The translations under genes and the position numbers were made by a program. Shown piece after piece: positions 55,018 through 62,328 of a stretch of 64,000 nucleotides of DNA (positions are counted from its first letter, which is position 1; each line of letters begins with the position of its first letter). Under the pieces are notes generated by a model. It worked only from the letters and a program-made list of their open reading frames with translations. It had not been told where the DNA came from and searched no databases. This stretch comes from Sulfurimonas sp. (GTDB lineage: Bacteria; Campylobacterota; Campylobacteria; Campylobacterales; Sulfurimonadaceae), in contig JAQUFE010000006.1 of the NCBI GenBank assembly GCA_028684815.1, positions 1 through 64,000 on the forward strand, in the 5' to 3' direction.

Positions 55018-55829
55018 TTAGAGAGACTCTAAGAGATATTTCAGAAATTTTAAATCCACACATACCAAGAGCATCAAGAGAAGCGCAGCTTCTTCTTATG
55101 CATCATTTGCAAAAAGATGAACTCTGGCTTATCTCAAACCAGCAAACAGAGGTCTCAAACCTAGATGCACTATATGAGATGGTTCATAGACGAGTAAAAA
55201 ATGAACCGCTTGAGTACATCACAAATAGTGTAAGTTTTTACTCAGAAGAGTTTTTTATAGACAGAGGCGCACTTATCCCTCGTCCTGAGACAGAGCTACT
55301 GGTAGATGAGGTTATAAAACACTACCCTGATTTGGATGCAGATATAAGATTTGTGGAAGTTGGCGTTGGAAGTGGCATCATCTCTATAATTTTGGCTCAG
55401 CACTTTAAAAACGCTAAGTTTATAGCTGTGGATATTTCACAAGATGCCTTAAATATAGCAAGAGAAAATTTAAAGAGATTCTCTCTTGAAGATAGGGTAG
55501 AGTTAAGGCTTGGCTCTTTGCTTAACGAAGTGAGTGAAGATATAGACTATCTCATCTCAAATCCTCCATATATTGCAGAGGATGCAAAGTTAGAGTCAAA
55601 CCTCTCTTATGAGCCACAAAATGCTCTTTTTGGTGGAGAAGTTGGTGATGAAATCATAAAAAAACTTCTTGATGAAGCCTTAAAGAGGGAGATTAACTTC
55701 TTTACTTGTGAGATAGGTTATGACCAAAAAGATAAAATACGTAACTATTTGAAAAACACTAGCTTTAAGGGTTTAGAGTTTTACAAAGACTACAGTAAAT
55801 TTGATCGTGGATTTACTTTAAAGATATAA
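54999..55829 (+). CDS. prmC: Release factor glutamine methyltransferase
   Basis: PrmC (HemK) methylates the GGQ glutamine of peptide release factors. The 276-residue protein has the N-terminal helical domain (REAQLLLMHHLQKDELWLI), FYSEEFFIDRGALIPRPETELLVDEV, the SAM motif FVEVGVGSGIISIIL, and the diagnostic NPPY in YLISNPPYIAED. The start lies inside the upstream protease gene. It is followed after 13 bp by a small membrane protein gene. Confidence 0.95.
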   Translation: MRSEYLVRETLRDISEILNPHIPRASREAQLLLMHHLQKDELWLISNQQTEVSNLDALYEMVHRRVKNEPLEYITNSVSFYSEEFFIDRGALIPRPETELLVDEVIKHYPDLDADIRFVEVGVGSGIISIILAQHFKNAKFIAVDISQDALNIARENLKRFSLEDRVELRLGSLLNEVSEDIDYLISNPPYIAEDAKLESNLSYEPQNALFGGEVGDEIIKKLLDEALKREINFFTCEIGYDQKDKIRNYLKNTSFKGLEFYKDYSKFDRGFTLKI

Positions 55830-55842
55830 AAGGGCTTAAGCT

Positions 55843-56322
55843 TTGAGAAAAAGAATATATTTAGATTTTAGTTACCTCGTTATACTTGCTGCTACTTTTG
55901 GTGCCGTTATAGTTTTAGGTGCAATTGCAGCACCAGTTATTTTTAATCCAAATAAAATACTTGTTGATATTTCGCTTGACCACTTCAACTCTGGCATCAT
56001 TATGGGAGAGATATTTCATAGATTTAGTTACTGGATATATTTTGTAGCTACTGTAGTTATAGTCTATGAAGCTGCGATGTACAAACTAGGGCAAAGAGAT
56101 GCTATTGCCTTTGGAAGTGCTATCACTGTAATTTTTTCCTCTTTGATGTTTAGTGCAGTTTACTCACCTAAAATCCTCTCAATGCAGGCAATCGGAGTTG
56201 AAGCTACTCAGAGTGACACTTTTAGAAATGTTCATCTAGCTAGTGAGCTTGACTTCAAAATCCTAGCAGTAGGACTCATTGTTCTTTTTATTAGAAGATT
56301 ACTCCTTTTGAGATTAGCATAA
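55843..56322 (+). CDS. DUF4149-type four-helix membrane protein
   Basis: A 159-residue protein with four transmembrane helices (about 9-31, 60-75, 83-103, 135-153). The pattern resembles DUF4149/TMEM205-like proteins: helix 1 with GAIAAPVIF, MGEIFHRFSYW in the loop, and HLASELDFKILAVGLIVLF. Start codon TTG. No function is known for the family. It belongs to the prmC transcription unit. Confidence 0.7.
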   Translation: MRKRIYLDFSYLVILAATFGAVIVLGAIAAPVIFNPNKILVDISLDHFNSGIIMGEIFHRFSYWIYFVATVVIVYEAAMYKLGQRDAIAFGSAITVIFSSLMFSAVYSPKILSMQAIGVEATQSDTFRNVHLASELDFKILAVGLIVLFIRRLLLLRLA

Positions 56323-56350
56323 ATTAACACTTATTTAACTATTATTTTGT

Positions 56351-56367
56351 ATGATTATACAAATCAT
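56351..56367. promoter_or_regulatory. Palindromic operator-like site before the NosL-like gene
   Basis: ATGATT-ATACA-AATCAT, a perfect 6+5+6 inverted repeat located 19 bp before the start at 56386. It could bind a metal-responsive or other dimeric repressor. No regulator is implied by sequence alone. Confidence 0.3.
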
Positions 56368-56385
56368 AAGAACAGGAGATAGAAA

Positions 56386-57081
56386 ATGAGTAAAATTATC
56401 GCGAGTATATTAGTGCTTGGCGCTATATTGTTTGGTGCCCAGGGCGAAGCTCAAAAGAACAAAGAGATGCAGATGTTTCAAACGGTGCCTATGAATAAGG
56501 CTACAATCCTTCAAGATGGTGATACTAAGATGTATTGCCCAACATGTGGAATGACACTTCCTATGTTTTACAAAACAAATCACGCAGCGACTCATAACGA
56601 CCACACAGAGCAATACTGCTCACTTCACTGTTTAGCTGAGACAAATCTCAAAAACAACAACTCTCTAAAAGATATCAAAGTAGTAGATGCTAAGAGTCTA
56701 AAGTTCATAGATGCACAGAGTGCTCACTATGTAGTTGGAAGCTCTAAAAAAGGCACTATGAGTATGACAAGTAAGTATGCATTTGCTAATGCTGATGATG
56801 CTAAAGCATTTCACAAAGAGTTTGGTGGAGAGCTTATGAATTTTGAACAAACTTATGAGTTAGCTTCAAAAGCACTTGAAGCTGAGATGAAAATGGTAGC
56901 TAAAAACCAAGCTGATATGGCTAAAAAAGGCGAGATGATTTACAACAAAATGTGTAAAAAGACAGACAAAAAATTCAGCTCAACAGCTGAGGCTAAAGCT
57001 TATGTTATGTCGAGTAATCTTTGTGGAGAACTAGATGGTAAGAAACTCCAAGCAGTTGGGATTTACTTAGGTAAAAGATAG
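56386..57081 (+). CDS. NosL-family periplasmic protein, single domain
   Basis: A 231-residue protein with a Sec signal peptide (MSKIIASILVLGAILFGAQG) and no lipobox. A NosL-like domain follows, with CPTCGM near 52, EQYCSLHC, VVDAKSLKFIDAQSAHYVVGS, KKGTMSMTSKYAF and FGGELMNFEQ. NosL proteins bind Cu(I) and supply copper to N2O reductase or related enzymes. The C-terminal 80 residues carry GEMIYNKMC and NLCGELDGKKLQAVGIYLG, a cytochrome-like helical layout without CxxCH. It heads the NosL/ABC locus, separated from the next gene by repeat D. Confidence 0.82.
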   Translation: MSKIIASILVLGAILFGAQGEAQKNKEMQMFQTVPMNKATILQDGDTKMYCPTCGMTLPMFYKTNHAATHNDHTEQYCSLHCLAETNLKNNNSLKDIKVVDAKSLKFIDAQSAHYVVGSSKKGTMSMTSKYAFANADDAKAFHKEFGGELMNFEQTYELASKALEAEMKMVAKNQADMAKKGEMIYNKMCKKTDKKFSSTAEAKAYVMSSNLCGELDGKKLQAVGIYLGKR

Positions 57082-57112
57082 ATAAAGATTTACTATATTT
57101 TTAAATCATCAT

Positions 57113-57460
57113 AATTGAATCCTTTGATTGATTTATAAACTAGATTCCGTGTCAAGCACGGAATGACGATGTTGAATCTTTTGATTGATTTATAAACTAG
57201 ATTCCGTGTCAAGCACGGAATGACGATGTTGAATCTTTTGATTGATTTATAAACTAGATTCCGTGTCAAGCACGGAATGACGATGGAGTGGGATATCATC
57301 GTGAAGAAGAAACTGCCATCGTGAAGAATAAATCATCATCGTGAAGAAGAAACTGCCATCGTGAAGAAGAAATCATCATCGTGGAGAAGAAACTGCCGTG
57401 GTGAAATAACATCGTCATCCTGAACTTGATTCAGGATCCAGTTTGATAAACGAATTTTTC
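57113..57460. repeat. Repeat cluster D: three 57-bp units, 20-bp tandem array and inverted hairpin unit
   Basis: Three tandem copies of a 57-bp unit (57115-57171, 57172-57228, 57229-57285) each contain ATTCCGTG-TCAAG-CACGGAAT. They are followed by five 20-bp tandem units (CATCGTGAAGAAGAAACTGC type) from 57297 to 57396. An inverted TCCTGAA-CTTGA-TTCAGGA unit closes the cluster. Because 57 bp is 19 codons, the array gives a false repetitive ORF. It occupies the 448-bp spacer; nothing else is seen there. Confidence 0.85.
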
Positions 57461-57529
57461 AGATTTACTATGCTTTTAAGTTATAATAATTATATTTAGA
57501 TAGAATTATTTTTTGATTTAAGGATTACA

Positions 57530-58609
57530 ATGAAAGCAATAATTATTTTACTAACACTCTTTTTAAGCCTTAGTGCACACAACTTTTCTAAAGTCTCTTC
57601 AAGTGAGCCACACTTAGTGCAAAAAGGTGCAGAAAAGGAGTGGTGTCCTGTTTGTGGGATGAATATAAAGATGTTTTACAAAACTTCCCACGCTGCAGAA
57701 CTTAAAAACAAAACTCCACGACAATACTGCTCTATGAGATGTTTAGTGCAAGATAAAGAGGAGTATGGGATTGATGATTCTAGCATTAGGGTTGTAGATG
57801 CTAAGAGTGAAAAACTCATAGATGCAAGAAGTGCTTTTTATGTCTTAGACTCAGATGTTAAAGGCACTATGAGTAGAGTCTCTAAACTAGCTTTTGCAAA
57901 AAAGAGTGATGCAGAAGAACATGTGAAAAAGTATAAAGGCAAGATTGTTAGTTTTGACGTGGCAATGAAAGCTGCAAAAGAGTCTTTAAAGAGTGATAAT
58001 ACTCTTACTCAAAGCAAAAAAGAGAAAAAAGTCTATGCTATGGGTAAAAAAATATATGAAAAAATGTGTAGTAAAGATATAGATGAGACTAACTACATAG
58101 AGATAAATGAGTTAAAAGCTGATATAAAAAACTCTAAACTTTGTAAGCCAATGGATGAAGATAAACTCCAAGCTTTAGCACTCTATCTATGGGAAGTTAA
58201 ACGCCTTGGAGATTTAAAGAGCATAGAAGGCAAGATAGAAGTTACTGAAGATGAGAAGTGCCCAATCTGTGGAATGTTTGTATATAAGTATCCAAAGTGG
58301 GCAGCTCAGATTTTTTATGCAGATAAACACTACTCTTTTGATGGAGTAAAAGATCTTATGAAGTACTATTTTTTATACAAAGACGGCATCTCTAAGATTT
58401 TAGTTACAGATTACTATTCACAAAAAGCCATAGAAGCAAGAGAGTCCTTTTTTGTTGTTGGAAGTGATGTTTATGGCCCTATGGGAGATGAGTTGATACC
58501 ATTTGCAAAGCTTGAAGATGCAAAGACTTTTAGTCTTGACCATAAAGGTAAAAAGATTTTGAGGTTTGATGAGATAGATGAGATAATCATCAAAAAACTA
58601 GATGAGTAA
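57530..58609 (+). CDS. Double NosL-domain periplasmic protein
   Basis: A 359-residue protein with a signal peptide (MKAIIILLTLFLSLSAH) and two NosL-like units. The first has WCPVCGMNIKMFYK, RQYCSMRCLV and DARSAFYVLDSDVKGTMS. A middle helical region with MCSK and KLCKPMDEDKLQALALYLWE parallels the C-terminus of the single-domain neighbour. The second has KCPICGMFVYKYP, HYSFDGVKDLMKYY and ARESFFVVGSDVYGPMGDEL. Both carry the CPxCGM copper-type motif. This looks like a fused copper chaperone pair. It overlaps the next gene by 8 bp. Confidence 0.82.
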   Translation: MKAIIILLTLFLSLSAHNFSKVSSSEPHLVQKGAEKEWCPVCGMNIKMFYKTSHAAELKNKTPRQYCSMRCLVQDKEEYGIDDSSIRVVDAKSEKLIDARSAFYVLDSDVKGTMSRVSKLAFAKKSDAEEHVKKYKGKIVSFDVAMKAAKESLKSDNTLTQSKKEKKVYAMGKKIYEKMCSKDIDETNYIEINELKADIKNSKLCKPMDEDKLQALALYLWEVKRLGDLKSIEGKIEVTEDEKCPICGMFVYKYPKWAAQIFYADKHYSFDGVKDLMKYYFLYKDGISKILVTDYYSQKAIEARESFFVVGSDVYGPMGDELIPFAKLEDAKTFSLDHKGKKILRFDEIDEIIIKKLDE

Positions 58610-58919
58610 AAATCTTTACACTACAAAGACTCCAAAAGTTTTACTCTCTTTGTTTGCTCTTTTGGTTTTTTTCGCTTTTGAGACTCTCTATATCTTCTCT
58701 ACAAAGAGCTTAGATAGCGAGAGCTTAGAAAAAAGAAAAGAGTTTGTTAGCATCGTAGCTCTGCCAGACTTGGCAATATCTACAGAGGCTACATTTATAA
58801 GGCATAGAAGTATGAGTGACCTCTTTAGCATCTATAAAGATGATGGCTCTCTACGAGAGTATTTTGTCTCAACTTACACATATTCACACTCACATAAGGC
58901 AGATAAAAGTGCGAAATAA
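58602..58919 (+). CDS. Small single-helix membrane protein of the NosL/ABC locus
   Basis: A 105-residue protein with one N-terminal transmembrane helix (about 11-33) and a periplasmic tail. The tail includes FIRHRSMSDLFSIYKDDG and ends with a His/Ser-rich YTYSHSHKADKSAK that might bind metal. No family recognised. It overlaps both the double NosL gene (8 bp) and the permease gene (11 bp), so it is firmly in the operon. Confidence 0.65.
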   Translation: MSKNLYTTKTPKVLLSLFALLVFFAFETLYIFSTKSLDSESLEKRKEFVSIVALPDLAISTEATFIRHRSMSDLFSIYKDDGSLREYFVSTYTYSHSHKADKSAK

Positions 58920-60093
58920 GATAAATTTTTACCTCATAGAATACGCAATAAATGCGATACTTAGACAAAGATATAAAAATATTTTTATAGCAACAACTCT
59001 TACATTTTTAATCTTTTTACTTACAAGTATATTCTTTATAACAAACTCCATAAAATACGAACTAAACGCTACTGTTGACGCTCTTCCTGAGATAGTAGTT
59101 CAAAAGATAAAAGCTGGAAGACACTACGATATAGAGACACATGCCACAGAAGAGATACTTGCCATTACAGGAGTTGTAGATGCAGTTGCTCGTGTTTGGG
59201 GTTACTACTACTTTGAAAATGCTGGGGTGAACTTCTCCATCGTTGGAGTAGATGAGTTTGAAGCGCAGTATAAAGAGTCACTAAAAAGAGTTGTCGAGAC
59301 AAGCAATCTTATGAATACGAAAGAGAGTTCTATGGTAGTTGGAAGCGGAGTTAAAGAGACTATGCAAAACAATTATTATAAGGATTATTTTAACTTTATA
59401 AAGCCTGATGGAACTCTAAAAAGAGTTGATGTTGTTGGTGTTTTTGATGGAGATACTCAGCTTGAATCAAACGATATGATTGTTATGTCAAAAGCTGATG
59501 TTAGAGAGATTTTTGATATGAGAGAATCAAAAGCTACAGATATAGTAGTAAAGGTTTCAAACCCTGATGAAGTAGCGACTATCGCCTCAAAGATAAAGCT
59601 TATCTTTCCAGATAGTAGAATTATCACTAAAAATGACCTCAAAATCTCTTATCAAAATATTTTTGATTATAAGAGTGGCATATTTTTAGCTCTTTTTGTT
59701 GTCTCACTCTTTACATTTTTTATCATCATCTATGATAAGGCAAGTGGACTTAGTAGCGAAGAAAAAAGAGAGATAGGGATACTAAAAGCAATAGGTTGGA
59801 GAGTTGATGATGTTTTAAAAGAGAAGTTTTATGAGGGATTTATCATCTCTTTTTTCTCTTATATGATAGGTGTAATTGCAGCAGCAGGTTTTGTATATAT
59901 TTTTCAAGCTCCACTTTTACAAAATATATTTACAGGATATTCACAGCTAAAGGCATCATTTGAGCTTCCATTTATCTTCGATGTGCAAACCCTCTTTTTA
60001 GTATTTTTCCTAAGTGTTCCTATCTATATAGCAGCGACAATCATTCCATCATGGAAGATTGCTACACTAGATGCAGACGAGGTTATTAGATGA
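58909..60093 (+). CDS. FtsX/MacB-type ABC transporter permease
   Basis: I start this at GTG 58909 (VRNKINFYLIEYAI) with AAGG 10 nt upstream; the longer track ORF would run through the 105-aa gene. The 394-residue protein has TM1 near 24-44, a large extracytoplasmic MacB-PCD-like domain (about 50-245), and three C-terminal helices. The cytoplasmic KREIGILKAIGWRVDDVLKE motif of FtsX-like permeases is present. Such permeases with LolD/MacB-type ATPases move lipoproteins or work mechanically on periplasmic partners. It differs from NosY. Pairs with the ATPase at 60258. Confidence 0.85.
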   Translation: MRNKINFYLIEYAINAILRQRYKNIFIATTLTFLIFLLTSIFFITNSIKYELNATVDALPEIVVQKIKAGRHYDIETHATEEILAITGVVDAVARVWGYYYFENAGVNFSIVGVDEFEAQYKESLKRVVETSNLMNTKESSMVVGSGVKETMQNNYYKDYFNFIKPDGTLKRVDVVGVFDGDTQLESNDMIVMSKADVREIFDMRESKATDIVVKVSNPDEVATIASKIKLIFPDSRIITKNDLKISYQNIFDYKSGIFLALFVVSLFTFFIIIYDKASGLSSEEKREIGILKAIGWRVDDVLKEKFYEGFIISFFSYMIGVIAAAGFVYIFQAPLLQNIFTGYSQLKASFELPFIFDVQTLFLVFFLSVPIYIAATIIPSWKIATLDADEVIR

Positions 60094-60123
60094 TATATAA
60101 GCTAAATATACGAGGGGTGAAAA

Positions 60124-60261
60124 ATGAGTAAATCAAAGAATATAATCACCACAAATGAATATAAAAAGTTTTATGAATTTTACTCTATAAATTTAGTCCA
60201 ACTCTATATTGGACTAAATCAAATTGATGCAATAATATTTAAAAATGAGCAGTTAAAATGA
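60124..60261 (+). CDS. 45-codon ORF between permease and ATPase
   Basis: Too short for the ORF track. The reading frame MSKSKNIITTNEYKKFYEFY... runs 45 codons, starts with ATG after a strong GAGGGG, and its TGA overlaps the ATPase start (ATGA), so it looks translated and coupled. The peptide is hydrophilic with no signal. It contains an 11-bp perfect inverted repeat (60191-60219). It could be a real small protein or a leader that tunes ATPase translation. Confidence 0.5.
   Translation: MSKSKNIITTNEYKKFYEFYSINLVQLYIGLNQIDAIIFKNEQLK
60191..60219 (+). promoter_or_regulatory. Perfect hairpin inside the 45-codon ORF
   Basis: ATTTAGTCCAA-CTCTATA-TTGGACTAAAT, an 11-bp perfect stem with a 7-nt loop, 39 bp before the ATPase start. 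It has no T-run, so it is not an ordinary terminator. It may control ATPase expression or mRNA stability. Confidence 0.45.
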
Positions 60262-60926
60262 TAGAACTTAAAAATGTAACAAAAAGCTATGAGATAAACA
60301 AAAACAACCTAGTTGTGGCACTAAATGATGTGAGTATGAAGATAGAAGAGGGCGAGCTTGTAGTGATTAAAGGTGCTAGTGGGAGTGGAAAGAGTAGTGT
60401 TTTATCACTTATCGCAGCTCTTAGTAAACCTACAACTGGAGAGATTATAGTAGATGCTAAGCAGATATCAAAGCTTCCAGACCGCTTTGCATCTGAATAT
60501 AGACGGGACAATATTGGGTTTGTATTTCAAAAGTACAATCTTATAACTACACTTAGTGTAAAAGAGAACATCTTACTTCCTTTAGTCCCACTAAATCCAG
60601 ATGCACAAGATGCAGATGCAAAACTCAATAGAGCTATGGAGATGTTTAAGATATCTCATAAAAAAGATGCCATCATTAAAAACCTCTCAGGTGGAGAGCA
60701 ACAACGTGTTGCTATTGCAAGAGCAAATGTCAATAACCCTAAAATCATCATAGCAGATGAGCCAACTGCAAACTTAGATGAGAAGCTCTCTCTTCACTTT
60801 ATAGAGATGCTTCGCGAGCTAAAAAAACTAAACAAAACTATAGTTATAGCTACTCATGACCCACTGTTTTTTGGTTTGGATATTGTAGATATAGAGATTG
60901 AGATGCATAATGGAGTTGTCATTTGA
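60258..60926 (+). CDS. LolD/MacB-type ABC transporter ATPase
   Basis: A 222-residue ATPase with all motifs: Walker A GASGSGKSSVLSLIA (about 38), Q-loop FVFQKYNLI, signature NLSGGEQQRVAIARA, Walker B KIIIADEPTANLD, and H-loop VIATHDP. The sequence groups with the LolD/MacB/FtsE class that pairs with FtsX-type permeases, rather than clearly with NosF. It is coupled by ATGA to the 45-codon ORF upstream and overlaps the membrane protein downstream by 4 bp. Confidence 0.92.
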   Translation: MIELKNVTKSYEINKNNLVVALNDVSMKIEEGELVVIKGASGSGKSSVLSLIAALSKPTTGEIIVDAKQISKLPDRFASEYRRDNIGFVFQKYNLITTLSVKENILLPLVPLNPDAQDADAKLNRAMEMFKISHKKDAIIKNLSGGEQQRVAIARANVNNPKIIIADEPTANLDEKLSLHFIEMLRELKKLNKTIVIATHDPLFFGLDIVDIEIEMHNGVVI

Positions 60927-61882
60927 TACTAACTCCTGAAGTTTTAGCTATCTTTATACTAAACACTATCTTTGGACTTTTTGGCATCATAGCTTTTTAT
61001 CTGAGTGTGAAAATCTACTTAAACTGGGATTTAAGTTCTACAAGCAAAACCCAGTACCGCCTTGAAAAACAGAGCTACTTAGCAGCTACCATCATAAAGT
61101 TTATCTTTATCATAAAGGTTCCTCTATTTCTCTTTTTTGTCTTTACTCTTGATAAGATTTCAAACGTTTTAACAGGGGCAATGTGTGGGGCTGGAGTTGT
61201 AGATGCAACAGATACAGGGACTTTTCTTTTTGTTTTAAAAATTATAAATCTATATATCTTTGCTTACTGGATAGCTCTTCATAATGAAGATGCTTCTCGT
61301 GAAGATCAGCCCTTCGTAAAACAGAAGTTTGCCTTTTTTATAGTCGCCTTTTTTCTCTTTATGGCTGAACTTATCATCGAAGGAGTTATGTTTGGCTCCA
61401 TTGAGATAGATAAGATGGTAAGTTGCTGTGGCACGCTCTATTCAAGCACTTCAACTTCGGCAATATCTAGTATATTTGCACTTGATACTTCGCTTCTTTT
61501 ATATATATTTTATGGGATATTTTTTCTTATTGTTTTGTTTTATTTTTTGAAAAATAGATACCTTTTTGCTATAAGTAATGCTCTATTTGTACCTATATCT
61601 CTAATCACGCTTATAGTCTTTTTTGGAACTTACATTTATGAGCTTCCATCACATCACTGCCCATTTTGTTTTTTACAAAGTGACTACTATTTTGTAGGTT
61701 ATTTTATCTATGCATTTTTGTTTTTAGGAACATTTTATGGGCTTGTTGTTGGTTTTGTTGAATCCAAAGAGGAGGACAAACTAAAAAGCTATAGAATGTC
61801 TCTGATATTTAACTCTCTTTATGTTATATTGCTTACATCATTTGTCGTGATATATTTTATAAAAAATGGAGTTTGGCTTTGA
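60923..61882 (+). CDS. Polytopic membrane protein with Cys motifs, nosL neighbour
   Basis: A 319-residue protein with about eight transmembrane helices. Conserved-looking cysteine/histidine motifs lie near membrane borders: GAMCGAGVVDATDTG, KMVSCCGTLYSS, and SHHCPFCFLQSDYYFVGY. A CCG and an HHCPFC (CxxC) pair suggest metal binding or thiol redox chemistry. I cannot name the family. Placement between the ABC ATPase and nosL suggests a role in copper handling or in delivering copper to periplasmic enzymes; this is inference. Confidence 0.7.
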   Translation: MILTPEVLAIFILNTIFGLFGIIAFYLSVKIYLNWDLSSTSKTQYRLEKQSYLAATIIKFIFIIKVPLFLFFVFTLDKISNVLTGAMCGAGVVDATDTGTFLFVLKIINLYIFAYWIALHNEDASREDQPFVKQKFAFFIVAFFLFMAELIIEGVMFGSIEIDKMVSCCGTLYSSTSTSAISSIFALDTSLLLYIFYGIFFLIVLFYFLKNRYLFAISNALFVPISLITLIVFFGTYIYELPSHHCPFCFLQSDYYFVGYFIYAFLFLGTFYGLVVGFVESKEEDKLKSYRMSLIFNSLYVILLTSFVVIYFIKNGVWL

Positions 61883-62328
61883 TGATGAAATATCTAAAGG
61901 TTGCACTACTGTTCGCTATAAGTCTCTCTTTTATAGCTTGTGAGCAAGAGACACAAAAGGGTGTCTCTACTGTTCATTGGGACAGAGATATGTGTAGTAG
62001 ATGTGTTATGGTGGTTAGTGATAGAAAAAACACTGTACAGATGAGGAATCCAGATACTCAAAAAACATATATGTTTGATGATATAGGGTGTTTGGCTCTT
62101 TGGTTTGAAGAAGAAAAACCGAGCTGGGAAGATAGAGCAATCGTCTGGATAACAGATGTTGATAGTGGTGAGTTTATAGATGCAAAAGTAGCATTTTATG
62201 ACACAAACAATGTCACACCTATGGCTTATGGATTTTCAGCGCACAAGACTAAAGAAGCGATAAAAGAGGGCGAAGAGATAGTCTCTTATGACGAAGTTAT
62301 AAAAAGAGTAAAGAAGATAGGGCAATGA
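61882..62328 (+). CDS. nosL: NosL copper-binding lipoprotein
   Basis: Starting at the ATG overlapping the upstream stop (TGATG), with GGAG 10 nt before, the protein is 148 residues. It has a lipoprotein signal (LLFAISLSFIACEQ, lipobox IAC), the NosL motif MCSRCVMVV near 44, and TYMFDDIGCLALWFEE. FIDAKVAFYDTNNVTPMAYGFSAH follows. NosL is a Cu(I) chaperone for NosZ metallation. It is closer to classic NosL than the two proteins at 56386 and 57530. The next gene, a Crp/Fnr regulator, overlaps by 4 bp. Confidence 0.88.
   Translation: MMKYLKVALLFAISLSFIACEQETQKGVSTVHWDRDMCSRCVMVVSDRKNTVQMRNPDTQKTYMFDDIGCLALWFEEEKPSWEDRAIVWITDVDSGEFIDAKVAFYDTNNVTPMAYGFSAHKTKEAIKEGEEIVSYDEVIKRVKKIGQ

Noticed and set aside
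57093-57299. ORF with a 19-residue tandem repeat (VIPCLTRNLVYKSIK...)
   Set aside because: It is the translation of the 57-bp palindromic repeat units; no ribosome-binding site, and the same phrase appears wherever the repeat occurs.
57113-57460. Possible CRISPR array
   Set aside because: The units are directly tandem with no unique spacers, the 20-bp units are also gap-free, and no cas genes are near.
58816-58908. N-terminal extension of the FtsX-type permease in the ORF track
   Set aside because: It overlaps the 105-aa gene heavily and lacks a ribosome-binding site; GTG at 58909 has AAGG at good spacing and begins a typical permease N-terminus.
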